A stretch of 64,000 nucleotides of DNA from an uncultured Lachnospiraceae bacterium. Its GTDB lineage: Bacteria > Bacillota > Clostridia > Lachnospirales > Lachnospiraceae. The translations under genes and the position numbers were made by a program. The notes beneath the pieces are model-generated. The model worked only from the letters and a program-made list of their open reading frames with translations, had not been told where the DNA came from and ran no database searches. The stretch is from contig CAMNTM010000002.1 of assembly GCA_946558465.1 (NCBI GenBank), positions 248,001 through 312,000 on the forward strand. The letters run 5' to 3'. Positions within the stretch are counted from its first letter, which is position 1. Every line of letters starts with the position of its first letter. Below are positions 1 through 11,453 of the stretch, one piece after another.

Positions 1-461
1 TCCAAAGACAGTTCATCCGGTACATGATGATGTATCCCCTGTTTATTAAACTTCATATATTCTGCAAAACCACCCTGCGTGTCCTCTTTAAAGCCATATA
101 TATAATGTCTCTGGCACATGGAATAGTACCCTGCCCTGCAGAAGCGGCATTCGCCGCACGGCACAATCTGCTCGGAAACCATGCGGTCTCCTTCTTTTAC
201 ACCTTCCACGTTCTTTCCATATTTGACAACACGCCCCACAAACTCGTGTCCGCCGATAACCGGTGCTTCTATATACCTCTTCTCTGGTACTGCTCCCCAG
301 ATACGCACGCCCCCATGAAGAGTTTTTACGTCACCTGCACAGATTCCGCATCCCTCAATTTTTACAAGAATCTCATCGTCGTCGATCTTCGGCACTGGTA
401 CATCCTCATAGCGGAAATCACCGGGTGCATACATTCTTAATGCTTTCATTGTCTTTTCCAT
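1..461 (-). CDS. Zinc-dependent alcohol dehydrogenase, MDR family (partial, runs off window start)
   Basis: Reading down from 461 the frame stays open to base 1, giving the first ~153 residues of a medium-chain zinc dehydrogenase. The GHEFVGRV signature of the catalytic zinc site is present, followed by a Cys cluster of the structural-zinc lobe (CGECRFC, later C in MCQRH). An AGGAGG ribosome site lies at 473-478, and the start is 19 bases from the stop of the GH51 gene, so it is probably the last gene of the arabinoside operon. A polyol or sugar-alcohol dehydrogenase is likely, but the substrate cannot be read. The NAD-binding half is outside the window. Confidence 0.85.
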   Translation of the reverse strand, partial: MEKTMKALRMYAPGDFRYEDVPVPKIDDDEILVKIEGCGICAGDVKTLHGGVRIWGAVPEKRYIEAPVIGGHEFVGRVVKYGKNVEGVKEGDRMVSEQIVPCGECRFCRAGYYSMCQRHYIYGFKEDTQGGFAEYMKFNKQGIHHHVPDELSL

Positions 462-479
462 TATCTTTTCTGCCTCCTG

Positions 480-2656
<2,177 letters not shown>

Positions 2657-2690
2657 CTGCCTTCCTCCTTTATCCCTGCTGTTCTAAGTA

Positions 2691-4187
2691 TCAGCCGACT
2701 TGGATAACTCCAACCATATGGGGCCGCAGCGTGATCTCCATTCCGGGGATATATTCACCTAGTTCTTCGCATTTTACCGCAATATCTTCACGTCCGATAT
2801 CGTTATAAGACTCTGTGCTGTCTCCGGAAATATAATACATCCGGACAGCCCCTGAAACCTCTGTCTCAAAACTAAGCTCCAGTTTTCTGCTTTTTTCTGC
2901 ACTTTTATTTACAACGGCGACAGCATACCCGTCTCTTCTTCCAAATGATGTTGCTACGATATCTAAACTATCCGTTTCTTCCATATCTCCTGCTTTATTT
3001 TGAACCTGCATCCGTTCCATATCCCCGCACCAGGAGTCCAGAACAACATCCCCCAGATAATTGACATATAAATCAAATACGTGGTACGTGCTGCGAAGTA
3101 CAATCCCATCCCTATGCGTAAAGATACATCCTCTGGTATTTACTATCGGTGCAAAATTTGCCATCCCTACTATATCGCAGTTTCGATTCAGTGCATTAAG
3201 AAAGCAGGCCGTAAACACGGCATCTGCCATTGTATATTTACTGTTGTCGTCATTTTTATCCCGCGGATACAGGTAGTCCTCTTTTGTGCGTCCCTGTTTA
3301 ATCGTATGTACATTAGGATGATACCAACCCCTGAGATTCCATTCATCAAAGGCAATCTTGATCCTCTTTTCCAGCCTCATGGCTGTAAGAAGTCCCCGGA
3401 CTTCGGCAATCGAGCGTTCGGTCTGATTCGTGTAAGCCATCACTGCCTCATAATCTGCATAATCGTTTGTCTGATGTATGCCATCCCAATATTCATGGAT
3501 AGATATCCAGTCCAGAAACTGGGCGCTTTCGCTTAACAGATTTATATTCCAGTTCAAATCCGTAAGAGCTGCAGCGCTAAGCTCTGTCTCCGGGTCCACG
3601 TGCTTAATCATTTTAGAGGATTCTGCCGCCAGCCTTCCCCATTCCTTTGCAGATTTGGCTCCGATTTCCCAAAAACCGTAATTTTCATTTCCTACACTCC
3701 AATATTTTACCTTGTAGGGCTTAGGACTCCCGTTTGCAATTCTCCATTTTGCATACTGACCTTCACATTCCAGATTACAGTATTCTACCCAGTCACTCAT
3801 CTCTTCGGCAGTACCTGTACCTGCATTTGTACAGATATATGGCTCACAGCCTATTTTTCTGCACAACTTTATGTACTCATCCGTTCCAAAGGAGTTCGGA
3901 TCTTCTACCCGCCATGCCTTATCAAAAAAGGGCGTTCTGTTTTCGCCTACCGCATCTTTCCAGTGGTAGGAGGATACAAAACACCCTCCAGGCCATCTCA
4001 GTATCGGAACCCTTATTTTTCTCATCGCCTCCAGCACATCCTTTCGGAATCCATCTGTATCCGACAGAGGATTCCCCGGATCATACACACCTCCGTATAT
4101 CTGACGATGAAAATGCTCAATAAAGTGTCCGTATATCATCCTATCTCTCGTCCCAATCCTACGCTGTCCATTGATATATAATTTCAC
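2691..4187 (-). CDS. Alpha-L-arabinofuranosidase, GH51 (copy 2)
   Basis: 498 residues, no signal peptide. GH51 landmarks are YGHFIEHFHRQIYGGVY (19-35), RWPGGCF (64-70), the acid/base E168 in SVGNENYG and the nucleophile E282 in AFDEWNLRGW. The paralogue at 480-1997 is clearly divergent, so the two probably split the work on linkages or chain lengths rather than being a recent duplication. It follows GH43 with a 14-base gap and precedes the DUF624 gene. Substrate assignment to arabinofuranosides comes from the family and the neighbours. Confidence 0.93.
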   Translation of the reverse strand: MKLYINGQRRIGTRDRMIYGHFIEHFHRQIYGGVYDPGNPLSDTDGFRKDVLEAMRKIRVPILRWPGGCFVSSYHWKDAVGENRTPFFDKAWRVEDPNSFGTDEYIKLCRKIGCEPYICTNAGTGTAEEMSDWVEYCNLECEGQYAKWRIANGSPKPYKVKYWSVGNENYGFWEIGAKSAKEWGRLAAESSKMIKHVDPETELSAAALTDLNWNINLLSESAQFLDWISIHEYWDGIHQTNDYADYEAVMAYTNQTERSIAEVRGLLTAMRLEKRIKIAFDEWNLRGWYHPNVHTIKQGRTKEDYLYPRDKNDDNSKYTMADAVFTACFLNALNRNCDIVGMANFAPIVNTRGCIFTHRDGIVLRSTYHVFDLYVNYLGDVVLDSWCGDMERMQVQNKAGDMEETDSLDIVATSFGRRDGYAVAVVNKSAEKSRKLELSFETEVSGAVRMYYISGDSTESYNDIGREDIAVKCEELGEYIPGMEITLRPHMVGVIQVG

Positions 4188-4201
4188 TTCAATACCCTTT
4201 C

Positions 4202-5170
4202 CTATTCATATTTAAATACAGGAGTTTTTACTCCGTCTCTTCTTTCCCAGGCAATTTTCATCAGCATTGCATGTCTGTTGGGATTATACAGGGGATTTCC
4301 GGTAATCTCACTTTCCAGCCGGGCATGATACACCATAACGTCTGTTCCATCCGGAAGCTTTGTAAAGCAGTTATGTCCCGGACCATATATTCCCTTCTTC
4401 TCATCTGTACGCAGAACCGGATACCTGGATTTTTTCCATGACAGCGGGTCCGTAAGGTCACTGTCCGACTCTGCAGTCAGCATTCCGATACAATAGCAGA
4501 TTCCTGTTTCACTGGCAGAGTAGGTGAGAAATAATTGTCCTTCATCATTTTTAATTACAAAAGGCCCTTCATTCACCCAGAAGCCGACCCTTTCCCAGTC
4601 ATAATCTGGTGTAGTTAAAAGCACTTGGGCCGTCTTAAGCTTATATGGTGACTCCATCTCTGCAATATACAGATTTGCAACCTTTTTTCCTTTGTTAACC
4701 TTCTCTGACCATACATAATAATTTTTTCCGGTACTTTCAAAAACAGTCCCGTCCAAAGAAAAATCCTCAAAGGAAAACGGATCTGTATCCGCTCTCTGCA
4801 TCATTCCCCTTTCACTCCATCTTCCTGTAATCGGATCTTCATCTGTACATTCGAGTACATAGGGCCGTATCTCCCACACGTTGTCCTTATCTCCTCCTGC
4901 ATAATAGATATACCATTTTCCGTCCAGATAATGAAGCTCCGGAGCCCATATATGTATACTCATGGCACCTTCCTCATGCTTTACCCATATAGTATGCTCT
5001 CTGGCCTCCGGCAGAGCCTCAAGACTTTCTGCACGTCTCAGCACTATTCTATCGTACTCAGGGACAGAAGCCGTAAAATAATACATTCCGTCTATATGCC
5101 TGTATACGTATGGATCCGCACGCTGCGGAATCCATACGCTGTTAAATTCTAATTGCCTGTTCCCGCTCAT
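4202..5170 (-). CDS. Glycoside hydrolase family 43 (arabinofuranosidase/xylosidase type)
   Basis: 322 residues forming a single five-bladed propeller domain with no signal peptide. The inverting GH43 triad is visible: base D19 in RADPYVY, pKa modulator D140 in SLDGTVF and acid E201 in NEGPFV. IWAPELHYLDGKWYIYY (74-90) is the usual second-blade strand. It lacks the extra C-terminal beta-sandwich of long xylosidases. It starts 4 bases after the permease gene stop. Together with the GH51 enzymes it should finish breakdown of imported arabino- or arabinoxylo-oligosaccharides in the cytosol. Confidence 0.9.
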   Translation of the reverse strand: MSGNRQLEFNSVWIPQRADPYVYRHIDGMYYFTASVPEYDRIVLRRAESLEALPEAREHTIWVKHEEGAMSIHIWAPELHYLDGKWYIYYAGGDKDNVWEIRPYVLECTDEDPITGRWSERGMMQRADTDPFSFEDFSLDGTVFESTGKNYYVWSEKVNKGKKVANLYIAEMESPYKLKTAQVLLTTPDYDWERVGFWVNEGPFVIKNDEGQLFLTYSASETGICYCIGMLTAESDSDLTDPLSWKKSRYPVLRTDEKKGIYGPGHNCFTKLPDGTDVMVYHARLESEITGNPLYNPNRHAMLMKIAWERRDGVKTPVFKYE

Positions 5171-5174
5171 AGGC

Positions 5175-6011
5175 CTAACCCTTTACACCACCCGCAGTCA
5201 TACCTTCAATAAAGTAAGACTGGAAGCAGACAAATAAGATCAGAATCGGTATAATAGCAAAACAGGAGCCGGCAATCAAAATATCATAGTTATTGCCATA
5301 GGGTGACATCAGGCTCTGCAAGCCTACCGGCAATGTAATCTTAGACTGTGAACGCATAACAATCATAGGCCACAGGAAATTATTCCAGCTCGACATACCC
5401 TGATAAATACCCATTGCCGCAAAGGAGGGCTTCATCAGAGGTATCATAATACGAAAGAAAATTCCATATTCCGTGCATCCGTCTACACGCGCCGCATCTA
5501 AGAACTCTTTCGAAATACCCGACAGGTATTGCCGGAAGAAAAATATCAGCATGGGCGCTACTATGTACGGCAGCATAATGCCCCACATACTGTCCATGAT
5601 TCCCATACCGATAATCAGCCGGTAAAGCGGAAGGATGATAACCTCCGTGGGAATCATCATGACAAGGAGCACGCAGGCAAAAGCTACATTCTTGAACCGG
5701 AAATTATACATTGCAAATCCGTAGCCTACACAGGCACTTAAAAACAATGCAAGTACAACCTGAATCACAGTAATAAGCAGACTGTTTTTATACCAGTTAA
5801 AATAATTGTTCTGTCCGCTGAACAAAAGCTTATAATTGTCCACATTGGCTGTCGCCCAATTAACGTCAAAATTAAGTCCAAAACGCATCAGGTCAGAACC
5901 CGGCCTAAAGGATGATACCAGCAGTAATATCAGCGGCAGCATCGTAACAGCCACAACAAGAATAAAAAATATAAAAAGGAGAACCGAAAACACCTTATTT
6001 TTCTTCTGCAT
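5175..6011 (-). CDS. ABC sugar permease, MalG-like
   Basis: 278 residues with six predicted membrane helices, starting with a hydrophobic segment at about 8-32. The cytoplasmic EAA loop is visible as EFLDAARVDGCTEYGIFFRIMIPLM split over two stretches (about 171-195), where the ATPase docks. It is the second permease of a carbohydrate (CUT1) importer; no ATPase gene lies in the locus, so a shared MsmK/MalK-type ATPase encoded elsewhere is likely. Two bases separate it from the first permease. Confidence 0.93.
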   Translation of the reverse strand: MQKKNKVFSVLLFIFFILVVAVTMLPLILLLVSSFRPGSDLMRFGLNFDVNWATANVDNYKLLFSGQNNYFNWYKNSLLITVIQVVLALFLSACVGYGFAMYNFRFKNVAFACVLLVMMIPTEVIILPLYRLIIGMGIMDSMWGIMLPYIVAPMLIFFFRQYLSGISKEFLDAARVDGCTEYGIFFRIMIPLMKPSFAAMGIYQGMSSWNNFLWPMIVMRSQSKITLPVGLQSLMSPYGNNYDILIAGSCFAIIPILILFVCFQSYFIEGMTAGGVKG

Positions 6012-6013
6012 GC

Positions 6014-6916
6014 CTATTCTCCTTTCTTAAACGTACCGTTCAGACCAAGCTGAATGACGTTAATAACCATAACAATAACAAGAAGCAGAACTCCGATTGC
6101 AGAACCGATTCCAATATTATTCTGCTCCATACCCATACGATACAGATAGCCTACAATCGTCGTACCGACATTATTCGGTGATTTATTACCGTTAAATAAC
6201 AGATATGACTCTGTAAACATTGCCAGGCCTCCGAAAATAGAAATTGTCAATACATAAATCGTTGTCGGCTTCAAAAGCGGAAGCGTAATAAAACGGAACT
6301 GCTGAACAGAGCTGGCCCCGTCGATGCTGGCTGACTCATACAGATCACCAGAGATCTGCTGTAGCCCGGACAGATAGTACATCATATTTACACCGGTCCA
6401 GCGCCAAAGACAAAGCACAAACAATGCAAGCCAAACCGTCAAAGGCTTTCTCAGCCAGATTACCGGATCCTTTCCGAAAAATTCAAGCACTTGATTCATA
6501 AAGGAGCCTTCCAGCTCGCCAAACATCAGACGGAATACAACACCTGCCACAACAACCGACGTAAGAGCCGGGACAAACATCATACTGCGGAAAAACCCTT
6601 TTGCACGCATATGTCTGCTGTTTAACATAGTAGCCAGAATCATGGGTATCGGTATCATCAGTGCACAGCTTACAATCATATAGAAGATACTGTTCTTCAA
6701 ACTCTTGTAAAACACTGGATTCATCAACATCTTATAATTCTTCAGTCCTACAAAAGTAGTATTGTCTCCCGCGACCTTCTGAAAACTCATTGCAATCGTA
6801 CTAACAATCGGATAAGCAAAAAAAATCAAAAACGTTAATATAAACGGAAGAATAAACACATATGGTGCCACCTTCTGAGAATACAGAAAACGTTTGAAAA
6901 CACTCTTCTTTTCCAT
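6014..6916 (-). CDS. ABC sugar permease, MalF-like
   Basis: 300 residues, six membrane helices, first at about 17-37 (VAPYVFILPFILTFLIFF). The EAA loop is LYESASIDGASSVQQFRFITLPLL (about 191-214, shown here as two halves in the protein: DGASS then the ITLP motif). It pairs with the MalG-like permease and the lipoprotein binder upstream to import an oligosaccharide, likely an arabinoside. A large hairpin in the 154-base gap to the binder gene probably sets different mRNA levels for the two parts of the operon. Confidence 0.92.
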   Translation of the reverse strand: MEKKSVFKRFLYSQKVAPYVFILPFILTFLIFFAYPIVSTIAMSFQKVAGDNTTFVGLKNYKMLMNPVFYKSLKNSIFYMIVSCALMIPIPMILATMLNSRHMRAKGFFRSMMFVPALTSVVVAGVVFRLMFGELEGSFMNQVLEFFGKDPVIWLRKPLTVWLALFVLCLWRWTGVNMMYYLSGLQQISGDLYESASIDGASSVQQFRFITLPLLKPTTIYVLTISIFGGLAMFTESYLLFNGNKSPNNVGTTIVGYLYRMGMEQNNIGIGSAIGVLLLVIVMVINVIQLGLNGTFKKGE

Positions 6917-6953
6917 AGTTTTATCTCCATTTCTTTTTTAGTAGGAACAAGCC

Positions 6954-7027
6954 GGGGACGGGGTATTTCTGCTCATAAAACTTCACTGGAGTTTTATGAG
7001 GCGTGCATGGCAAAATACCCCGTCCCC
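6954..7027 (-). other. Intercistronic nested hairpin between binding-protein and permease genes
   Basis: A 15-bp inverted repeat (6954-6968 with 7013-7027) encloses a second 11-bp stem (6972-6982 with 6990-7000). There is no U-tract after it in the transcript direction. Hairpins here are known in sugar ABC operons to protect the 3' end of the binding-protein mRNA; that role is inferred. Confidence 0.75.
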
Positions 7028-7070
7028 AATTCTCTACCTACCCTAAAATAACTCTCAACCTATATTCAGT

Positions 7071-8447
7071 TTATTCGTCATAAATGATTGTAGCCTGCTC
7101 TGACTCAAGCAGATCAGCTGCCGGAGTCTCTGTATCCATCTCAAATGCATTTGCATAGGTCGTGGATACAAGTACACTGTATGTAGCAGAATATCCGCCT
7201 GCAATATTAGGAGCTGTCAAATCCGTACCATTTTTCTTAATAATATCAAATGGATTTGTCGCAAAGTACTGAAGGAACTTGTTGTCTTTATTCTCGGTAA
7301 TCTCCGGATCATCCCACAAAGATACTCTGATCGGGTCAAATCCTAACTCATTCCACTCGTATTTATTTCCCTCTTCTGACAATTTAGCAAATGCCAGGAA
7401 ATCTTTTGCAAGCTCTTCTTTCTCTGTAAACTTAAGTACGGAAGTACCTGTACCTCCTTGAAGAACTTCACGGGTATCTCCCTCGTTCCATACAGGAATC
7501 TCATAGATAGCCATCTTGCCGTTCAAATCCGGGCAGTAATCTGTGAAACGTCCCATATACCACAGAGGCATTGCAAGAGAAGCAACTCCGCCGCCGTTCA
7601 GGTGTCCATACCACTCTTCTGTGTGGAAGCCGCCTCCAGGAGCAACCTCACATACGCCAGCTTCGATCATCTCTCTGATGAATTCGATAACCTCTGCATG
7701 CTCTTTTGTATTAATCTCTGGCTTTCCAGAATCATCAACATACTGTACCCCCTTCTCAAGCATCATCAGCTGAGGAAGGAACAAGTCAGCAGTCTCAACT
7801 GCGCACATAGGCTTTCCTGTCTTCTCAAGAACGGTCTTTCCTGCTTCCATATAGTCATCCCAAGTTACGATCTCAGCCGGATCAACACCAGCTTCATTCA
7901 TGATATCCATATTGTAATAGCATACGGAAGCTCCAAGATGGAAGTCAACACCATACCAGTCTTCTTCATTGCCATACATCTTAACACGTGACATAACAAT
8001 TTCATCCTCATATGGCTCAACAACATCATTGAGTGGAAGTAAGTAGCCATCCTTTAAGAATGAACCATAATATCCAACCTCAATATCTGCTATATCAGGC
8101 GTACCTTCTCCCGCCTGGCATGCTACAAGAAGCTTGCTCTGTAAGGAATGTGACTCACCAGTTGTTACAGTCAGGTTAATTGGGTTATCAGGATTTTCCT
8201 CATTCCAGAGATCGGCCATCGTAGTATAAAAGCCTACATGCAGCTCCTGGAATGTCCAGAGTGATAACTCTGTACCTCCGTCAACAAAGGTATTCTTACC
8301 CTCTGTCATACCGTCCTCACTGCCGCCTTCTTCCTCTGTTTTGGCATCTTCTTTTTTGTCCTCGTCAGAAGAACCGCCGCCGCAGCCGATTAACATTGAT
8401 GCTGCCAGCATCACACACAAAATACTGCTTAAGATTTTCTTTTTCAT
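7071..8447 (-). CDS. Sugar-binding lipoprotein of the ABC importer
   Basis: About 458 residues from the ATG at 8447, chosen because AAGGAGG lies 8 bases before it; a longer frame to 8486 lacks such a site. It starts with MKKK, a hydrophobic core and a lipobox ending LIGCGGG, so it is cut at the Cys and anchored to the outer membrane face. An acidic linker (about 25-50) follows, then a type 1 extracellular solute-binding fold. It is the first gene after the regulator and should deliver the oligosaccharide to the two permeases. Confidence 0.93.
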   Translation of the reverse strand: MKKKILSSILCVMLAASMLIGCGGGSSDEDKKEDAKTEEEGGSEDGMTEGKNTFVDGGTELSLWTFQELHVGFYTTMADLWNEENPDNPINLTVTTGESHSLQSKLLVACQAGEGTPDIADIEVGYYGSFLKDGYLLPLNDVVEPYEDEIVMSRVKMYGNEEDWYGVDFHLGASVCYYNMDIMNEAGVDPAEIVTWDDYMEAGKTVLEKTGKPMCAVETADLFLPQLMMLEKGVQYVDDSGKPEINTKEHAEVIEFIREMIEAGVCEVAPGGGFHTEEWYGHLNGGGVASLAMPLWYMGRFTDYCPDLNGKMAIYEIPVWNEGDTREVLQGGTGTSVLKFTEKEELAKDFLAFAKLSEEGNKYEWNELGFDPIRVSLWDDPEITENKDNKFLQYFATNPFDIIKKNGTDLTAPNIAGGYSATYSVLVSTTYANAFEMDTETPAADLLESEQATIIYDE

Positions 8448-8481
8448 CTGTCTCCTCCTTTTTATTATTTTGTGTATTTTT

Positions 8482-8511
8482 GACAATTTCGCGTTTTATC
8501 CGCAAATTGTC
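8482..8511. promoter_or_regulatory. Inverted repeat upstream of the binding-protein gene
   Basis: GACAATTT at 8482-8489 and AAATTGTC at 8504-8511 form an 8-bp inverted repeat with a 14-base spacer, about 35 bases upstream of the start codon. It could be a regulator site or a leader hairpin. The AraC-type gene next to it is the natural candidate partner, but AraC proteins more often bind direct repeats. Confidence 0.4.
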
Positions 8512-8586
8512 CACTACATTTACTATAATTATCTAACACATCTTTTTATATCAAATTTTTACTGTATTTATCAAATTCTTAATTTT

Positions 8587-9818
8587 TTATTGAAATTCTT
8601 TTCTTGCGTAACAATTCCTATACTGTTTAGGAGTCATATTCTCGTATTTCTTAAAAATAGTGCCAAAATGACTCTGTGAACTAAACCCCAGATACAATCC
8701 TATCTGTTCAATAGAATACTCTGAGTAAATCAAAAGGTTTTCTGCCAGCTTTATCTTTTCCTTCATAATATAATCCTTAATGCATATTCCTTCTATTCTC
8801 CGAAACAGCGTTGACAGATATTCTATAGAAACATCCAATTCCTCTGCAAGCTCACGTACAATTATTTTGGAATGCATTCTCCGAAATATCAGATTCTTAC
8901 ATTCTTCTACAAGAGGATTTTTTTCTTATCAGAACCACATTTTAAATTATGAACGATCTCTGCATATTGAATTTTGCTTCTCCGTACCATTACCTCTATC
9001 TCACCGATATTATTCATCTCTTCGATTTTCAAAATCTGGCTGTCATTAAGAGAAAATGCTTCTTCATACGGCAGTCCTCCTTCAATGGCTGCTCTTGAAG
9101 CTAAAGCAAGCCCTATGATACCCAGATTTCTGGCGCTTTGCAGAGAGTTCTTTGACAAAACACCGTACTCTCCGATAAATGTTTCGTCAAGACTTCTTTC
9201 CACTCTCTCTATGTCACCTTTACGGATTCCTTCCATTGTCCTGGCTTCCAGTTTATACGGATTGTGGACTCTTGAATGTTCATGGTAACTAAAAAAAAGT
9301 TTACTTTTTTTCTCCTTCATTGATGCAAGTAAATCATCTGTTATATAATTCTTCTCATTCAATTCCTCATATGAGATTTCTACACCTGTCACCATATAAA
9401 ATAATAACAGCACTTCCCGGCAGAAGTTTTCATATTTACAATAAGGAATCTTCAGATTCTGAACCTTGTGCAGACGTGCAAAATAATTTTCCACCGTTAC
9501 GCCGTCATAATATACCTGCTGCTGTTCGACATTCACCGGCCCAATAATAAAACAGCCAGAAGATTCACTGCATATTACTGCATAATATACCGGATATTTT
9601 TCTATGTATATGACTGGATGCTCCTTACAGCCGGCATATAATAATTTCCCTGCAAATTCTTTGTCAGAATTAACTGCATCATCCTGAATAGAATCCCCGT
9701 AATACTGCAGAAGCTCCAGTCTGCTTTCGTCTACAATTTCATACTGCCGGATCTGTGTATGTGTTGTCCTTAAAATATGACTGCAAATATAACTTATTTC
9801 CTCTCTTAGTTCCCTCAT
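8587..9818 (-). pseudogene. AraC-family regulator, split by a -1 frameshift in a poly-A run
   Basis: Two frames make one protein. The first (9818-8907, 303 residues) is a ligand-sensing N-terminal part. The second (to 8587) carries the double HTH of AraC regulators: VRELAEELDVSIEYLSTLF, then IGLYLGFSSQSHFGTIFKKY and the MTPKQYR ending. The first frame stops just after a run of seven A (coding strand, 8918-8924). One more A would give NPLVEECKNLIF and join the two frames without a gap. This may be a real mutation, a sequencing error in a homopolymer, or slippage at A AAA AAA. It adjoins the arabinoside operon it would control. Confidence 0.85.
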
Positions 9819-9965
9819 CTAAATGTACCTCTCCATTTTAAATGCCTATCCTATCATTTTTATTTTTTAATATATATCAAATTTTTAATGTATATATCAT
9901 AAATCTTCTTATTTCCAGCTAATCTATGGAACACTTAGAAATATTTTACAATATTTTTTTAAAAA

Positions 9966-10008
9966 TTAGCACTCTCCTCTTGACACTGCTGATAATGTAT
10001 GTTATATA
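9966..10008 (+). promoter_or_regulatory. hsp20 promoter with a single CIRCE half-site
   Basis: TTGACA (9980-9985), 17 bases, TATATA (10003-10008) gives a good sigma-A promoter. TTAGCACTC at 9966-9974, just before the -35, equals the left half of the HrcA operator CIRCE; the right half (GAGTGCTAA) is not found at the usual 9-base distance. The remaining 9819-9965 stretch is AT-rich and shows nothing else I can support. Confidence 0.6.
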
Positions 10009-10045
10009 ATAAATATAACAAATAAAACAATTAATAATTCATATA

Positions 10046-10074
10046 CCTTATTGGACATAATAGTTACAATAAGG
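10046..10074 (+). other. 5'-UTR hairpin before hsp20
   Basis: CCTTATTG (10046-10053) pairs with CAATAAGG (10067-10074) across 13 bases, ending 8 bases before the AAGGAGG ribosome site at 10082-10088. It could protect the mRNA or act as a temperature-sensitive element; neither is shown by sequence alone. Confidence 0.5.
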
Positions 10075-10096
10075 CGATTATAAGGAGGTATGATTT

Positions 10097-10519
10097 ATGT
10101 TACTTGCAAACAGAAATTATGATTTATTCGATGAAATGTTCAGAGACCCATTTTTCACACGCCCGTTTGAAAACTCTTCTTCACAGATTATGAAGACTGA
10201 CATTCATGAAAAGGATGGAAATTATCTGGTAGAGATGGAGCTCCCCGGATATCGGAAGGAAGATATTAAGGCAGACTTAAAAGACGGGTATCTTACTATT
10301 ACTGCTCATAAAAATGAGACAAAAGAAGAAAAGGATGCGAGAGGAAACTGCATTCACAAGGAGCGTTATACCGGAACCTGCAACAGAAGCTTCTACGTCG
10401 GCGACGCACTGACACAGGAGGACATTAAGGCCGCATTCAATGACGGTATGCTCAGGCTCCAGTTCCCGAAAGAGGTGCAGAAGCAGGAAGAACAGCCAAG
10501 ATTGATTACTATTGAATAA
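10097..10519 (+). CDS. Hsp20 / alpha-crystallin family small heat-shock protein
   Basis: 140 residues. An alpha-crystallin domain spans about 34-125, with YLVEMELPGYRKEDIKADLK at its start and the GTCNRSFYVGD and AAFNDGMLRLQFPKE strands near the end; the last holds the dimer-edge beta strands. It keeps unfolding proteins soluble for ATP-driven refolding. A strong AAGGAGG precedes the ATG by 8 bases. It stands alone between a promoter and a strong terminator. Confidence 0.95.
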   Translation: MLLANRNYDLFDEMFRDPFFTRPFENSSSQIMKTDIHEKDGNYLVEMELPGYRKEDIKADLKDGYLTITAHKNETKEEKDARGNCIHKERYTGTCNRSFYVGDALTQEDIKAAFNDGMLRLQFPKEVQKQEEQPRLITIE

Positions 10520-10529
10520 TGCCTTACTT

Positions 10530-10583
10530 AAAAACCCCGGAGGATAGGTGCTTAAGCTTATCACACTATCCTCCGGGGTTTTT
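10530..10583. terminator. Strong bidirectional terminator
   Basis: An 18-bp perfect stem (10530-10547 with 10566-10583), with A-rich left and T-rich right ends, serves hsp20 on the plus strand and the zinc-ribbon gene on the minus strand. Confidence 0.93.
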
Positions 10584-10610
10584 ATATTTTCTTAACCATA
10601 TACTCTCAGC

Positions 10611-11204
10611 TTATCTCCAAATCTTAATCTGTCCGATGATTGGCAGTTCTTTTCTCTCTCCCTTACAAGCTGCTACAATACCTACTATCATCAGGATAAA
10701 ACAGGCAAGATCTAAAATATCAAACACTCCAGAAAACCAACTTCCGCCGAAATCAATCAGAGAGTGAAGTCCTAAGACCCAATTCCCGGAAAGTAAATCT
10801 ACAATCTTAGACAGGATAAATAACGCAAAGCCTTGATTAATATGGAATTTCACATATTCTGATCTTCTGTCTCCCGCCAGAATCGGAATCAACACCAATA
10901 TTCCTATATAAGAAAGCACACCCATAGCCTTATTGCGCTGCACATCCCCACTGTCAAAATATTCCTTGCCCCGATATCCTTTTTCTTGATACGTACTTTC
11001 TTGATATGTATTCTCCTGATACGTACCTTCCTGATACGCATTCTCCTGAGTTTGATTTTGATACCCGTTCTGTCCGCCGCCGCTTCTATGCTCTGTTTCG
11101 TTCCAATAATTCTCCTGTACTGCTCCGGGGATCTCACTGCCGCATTCCGGACAAAACAGAATGCCGTCTTCAACCCTGGCACCGCATTTTACACAATATG
11201 TCAC
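10611..11204 (-). CDS. Zinc-ribbon plus DUF4870-like membrane protein
   Basis: 197 residues. A zinc ribbon is at the N-terminus (CVKC at 4-7, CPEC at 18-21). A Gln/Tyr-rich linker (about 45-80) holds five or so copies of a YQE(N/G/S)T unit. The C-terminal half has three hydrophobic helices with VKFHINQGFALFI, as in DUF4870/Tic20-like proteins. No function is established for this architecture. It follows the 78-residue gene by 3 bases. Confidence 0.8.
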   Translation of the reverse strand: MTYCVKCGARVEDGILFCPECGSEIPGAVQENYWNETEHRSGGGQNGYQNQTQENAYQEGTYQENTYQESTYQEKGYRGKEYFDSGDVQRNKAMGVLSYIGILVLIPILAGDRRSEYVKFHINQGFALFILSKIVDLLSGNWVLGLHSLIDFGGSWFSGVFDILDLACFILMIVGIVAACKGERKELPIIGQIKIWR

Positions 11205-11207
11205 CGC

Positions 11208-11444
11208 TTATTCCTCCAATCCAAGTATTTCTGCCAGAACCTCTATAATAATCTCATTTGTGCAAGTCTTCACATATCCCATCATATGCAGAGATATCTC
11301 GTCCTGCTTCTGCGCCTCGGTAAGCTCTTCACTATGCTTCGTCTCCTCGATGAGCCGGATAAGCTCCGGCGTAAGCTCCTCATATGTTTCCAGTGTTGTC
11401 TGTGTTACCATTTTGCGTAAATCTTCCTTTTTTACAGGCACCAT
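11208..11444 (-). CDS. Small acidic protein, unknown
   Basis: 78 residues, mostly helical and acidic, no membrane segment or known motif that I recognise (begins MVPVKKEDLRKMV). It lies 9 bases after smpB and 3 bases before the zinc-ribbon gene on the same strand, so it is probably cotranscribed. Unknown role. Confidence 0.65.
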   Translation of the reverse strand: MVPVKKEDLRKMVTQTTLETYEELTPELIRLIEETKHSEELTEAQKQDEISLHMMGYVKTCTNEIIIEVLAEILGLEE

Positions 11445-11453
11445 AAACTCCTC

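Noticed and set aside
24-440. Plus-strand frame at the window start
   Set aside because: It is antisense to the clear zinc alcohol dehydrogenase, which has conserved motifs and an AGGAGG.
10980-11070. CRISPR-like short repeats
   Set aside because: They are degenerate 15-base units coding a YQE-T linker of the zinc-ribbon protein, with no spacers.
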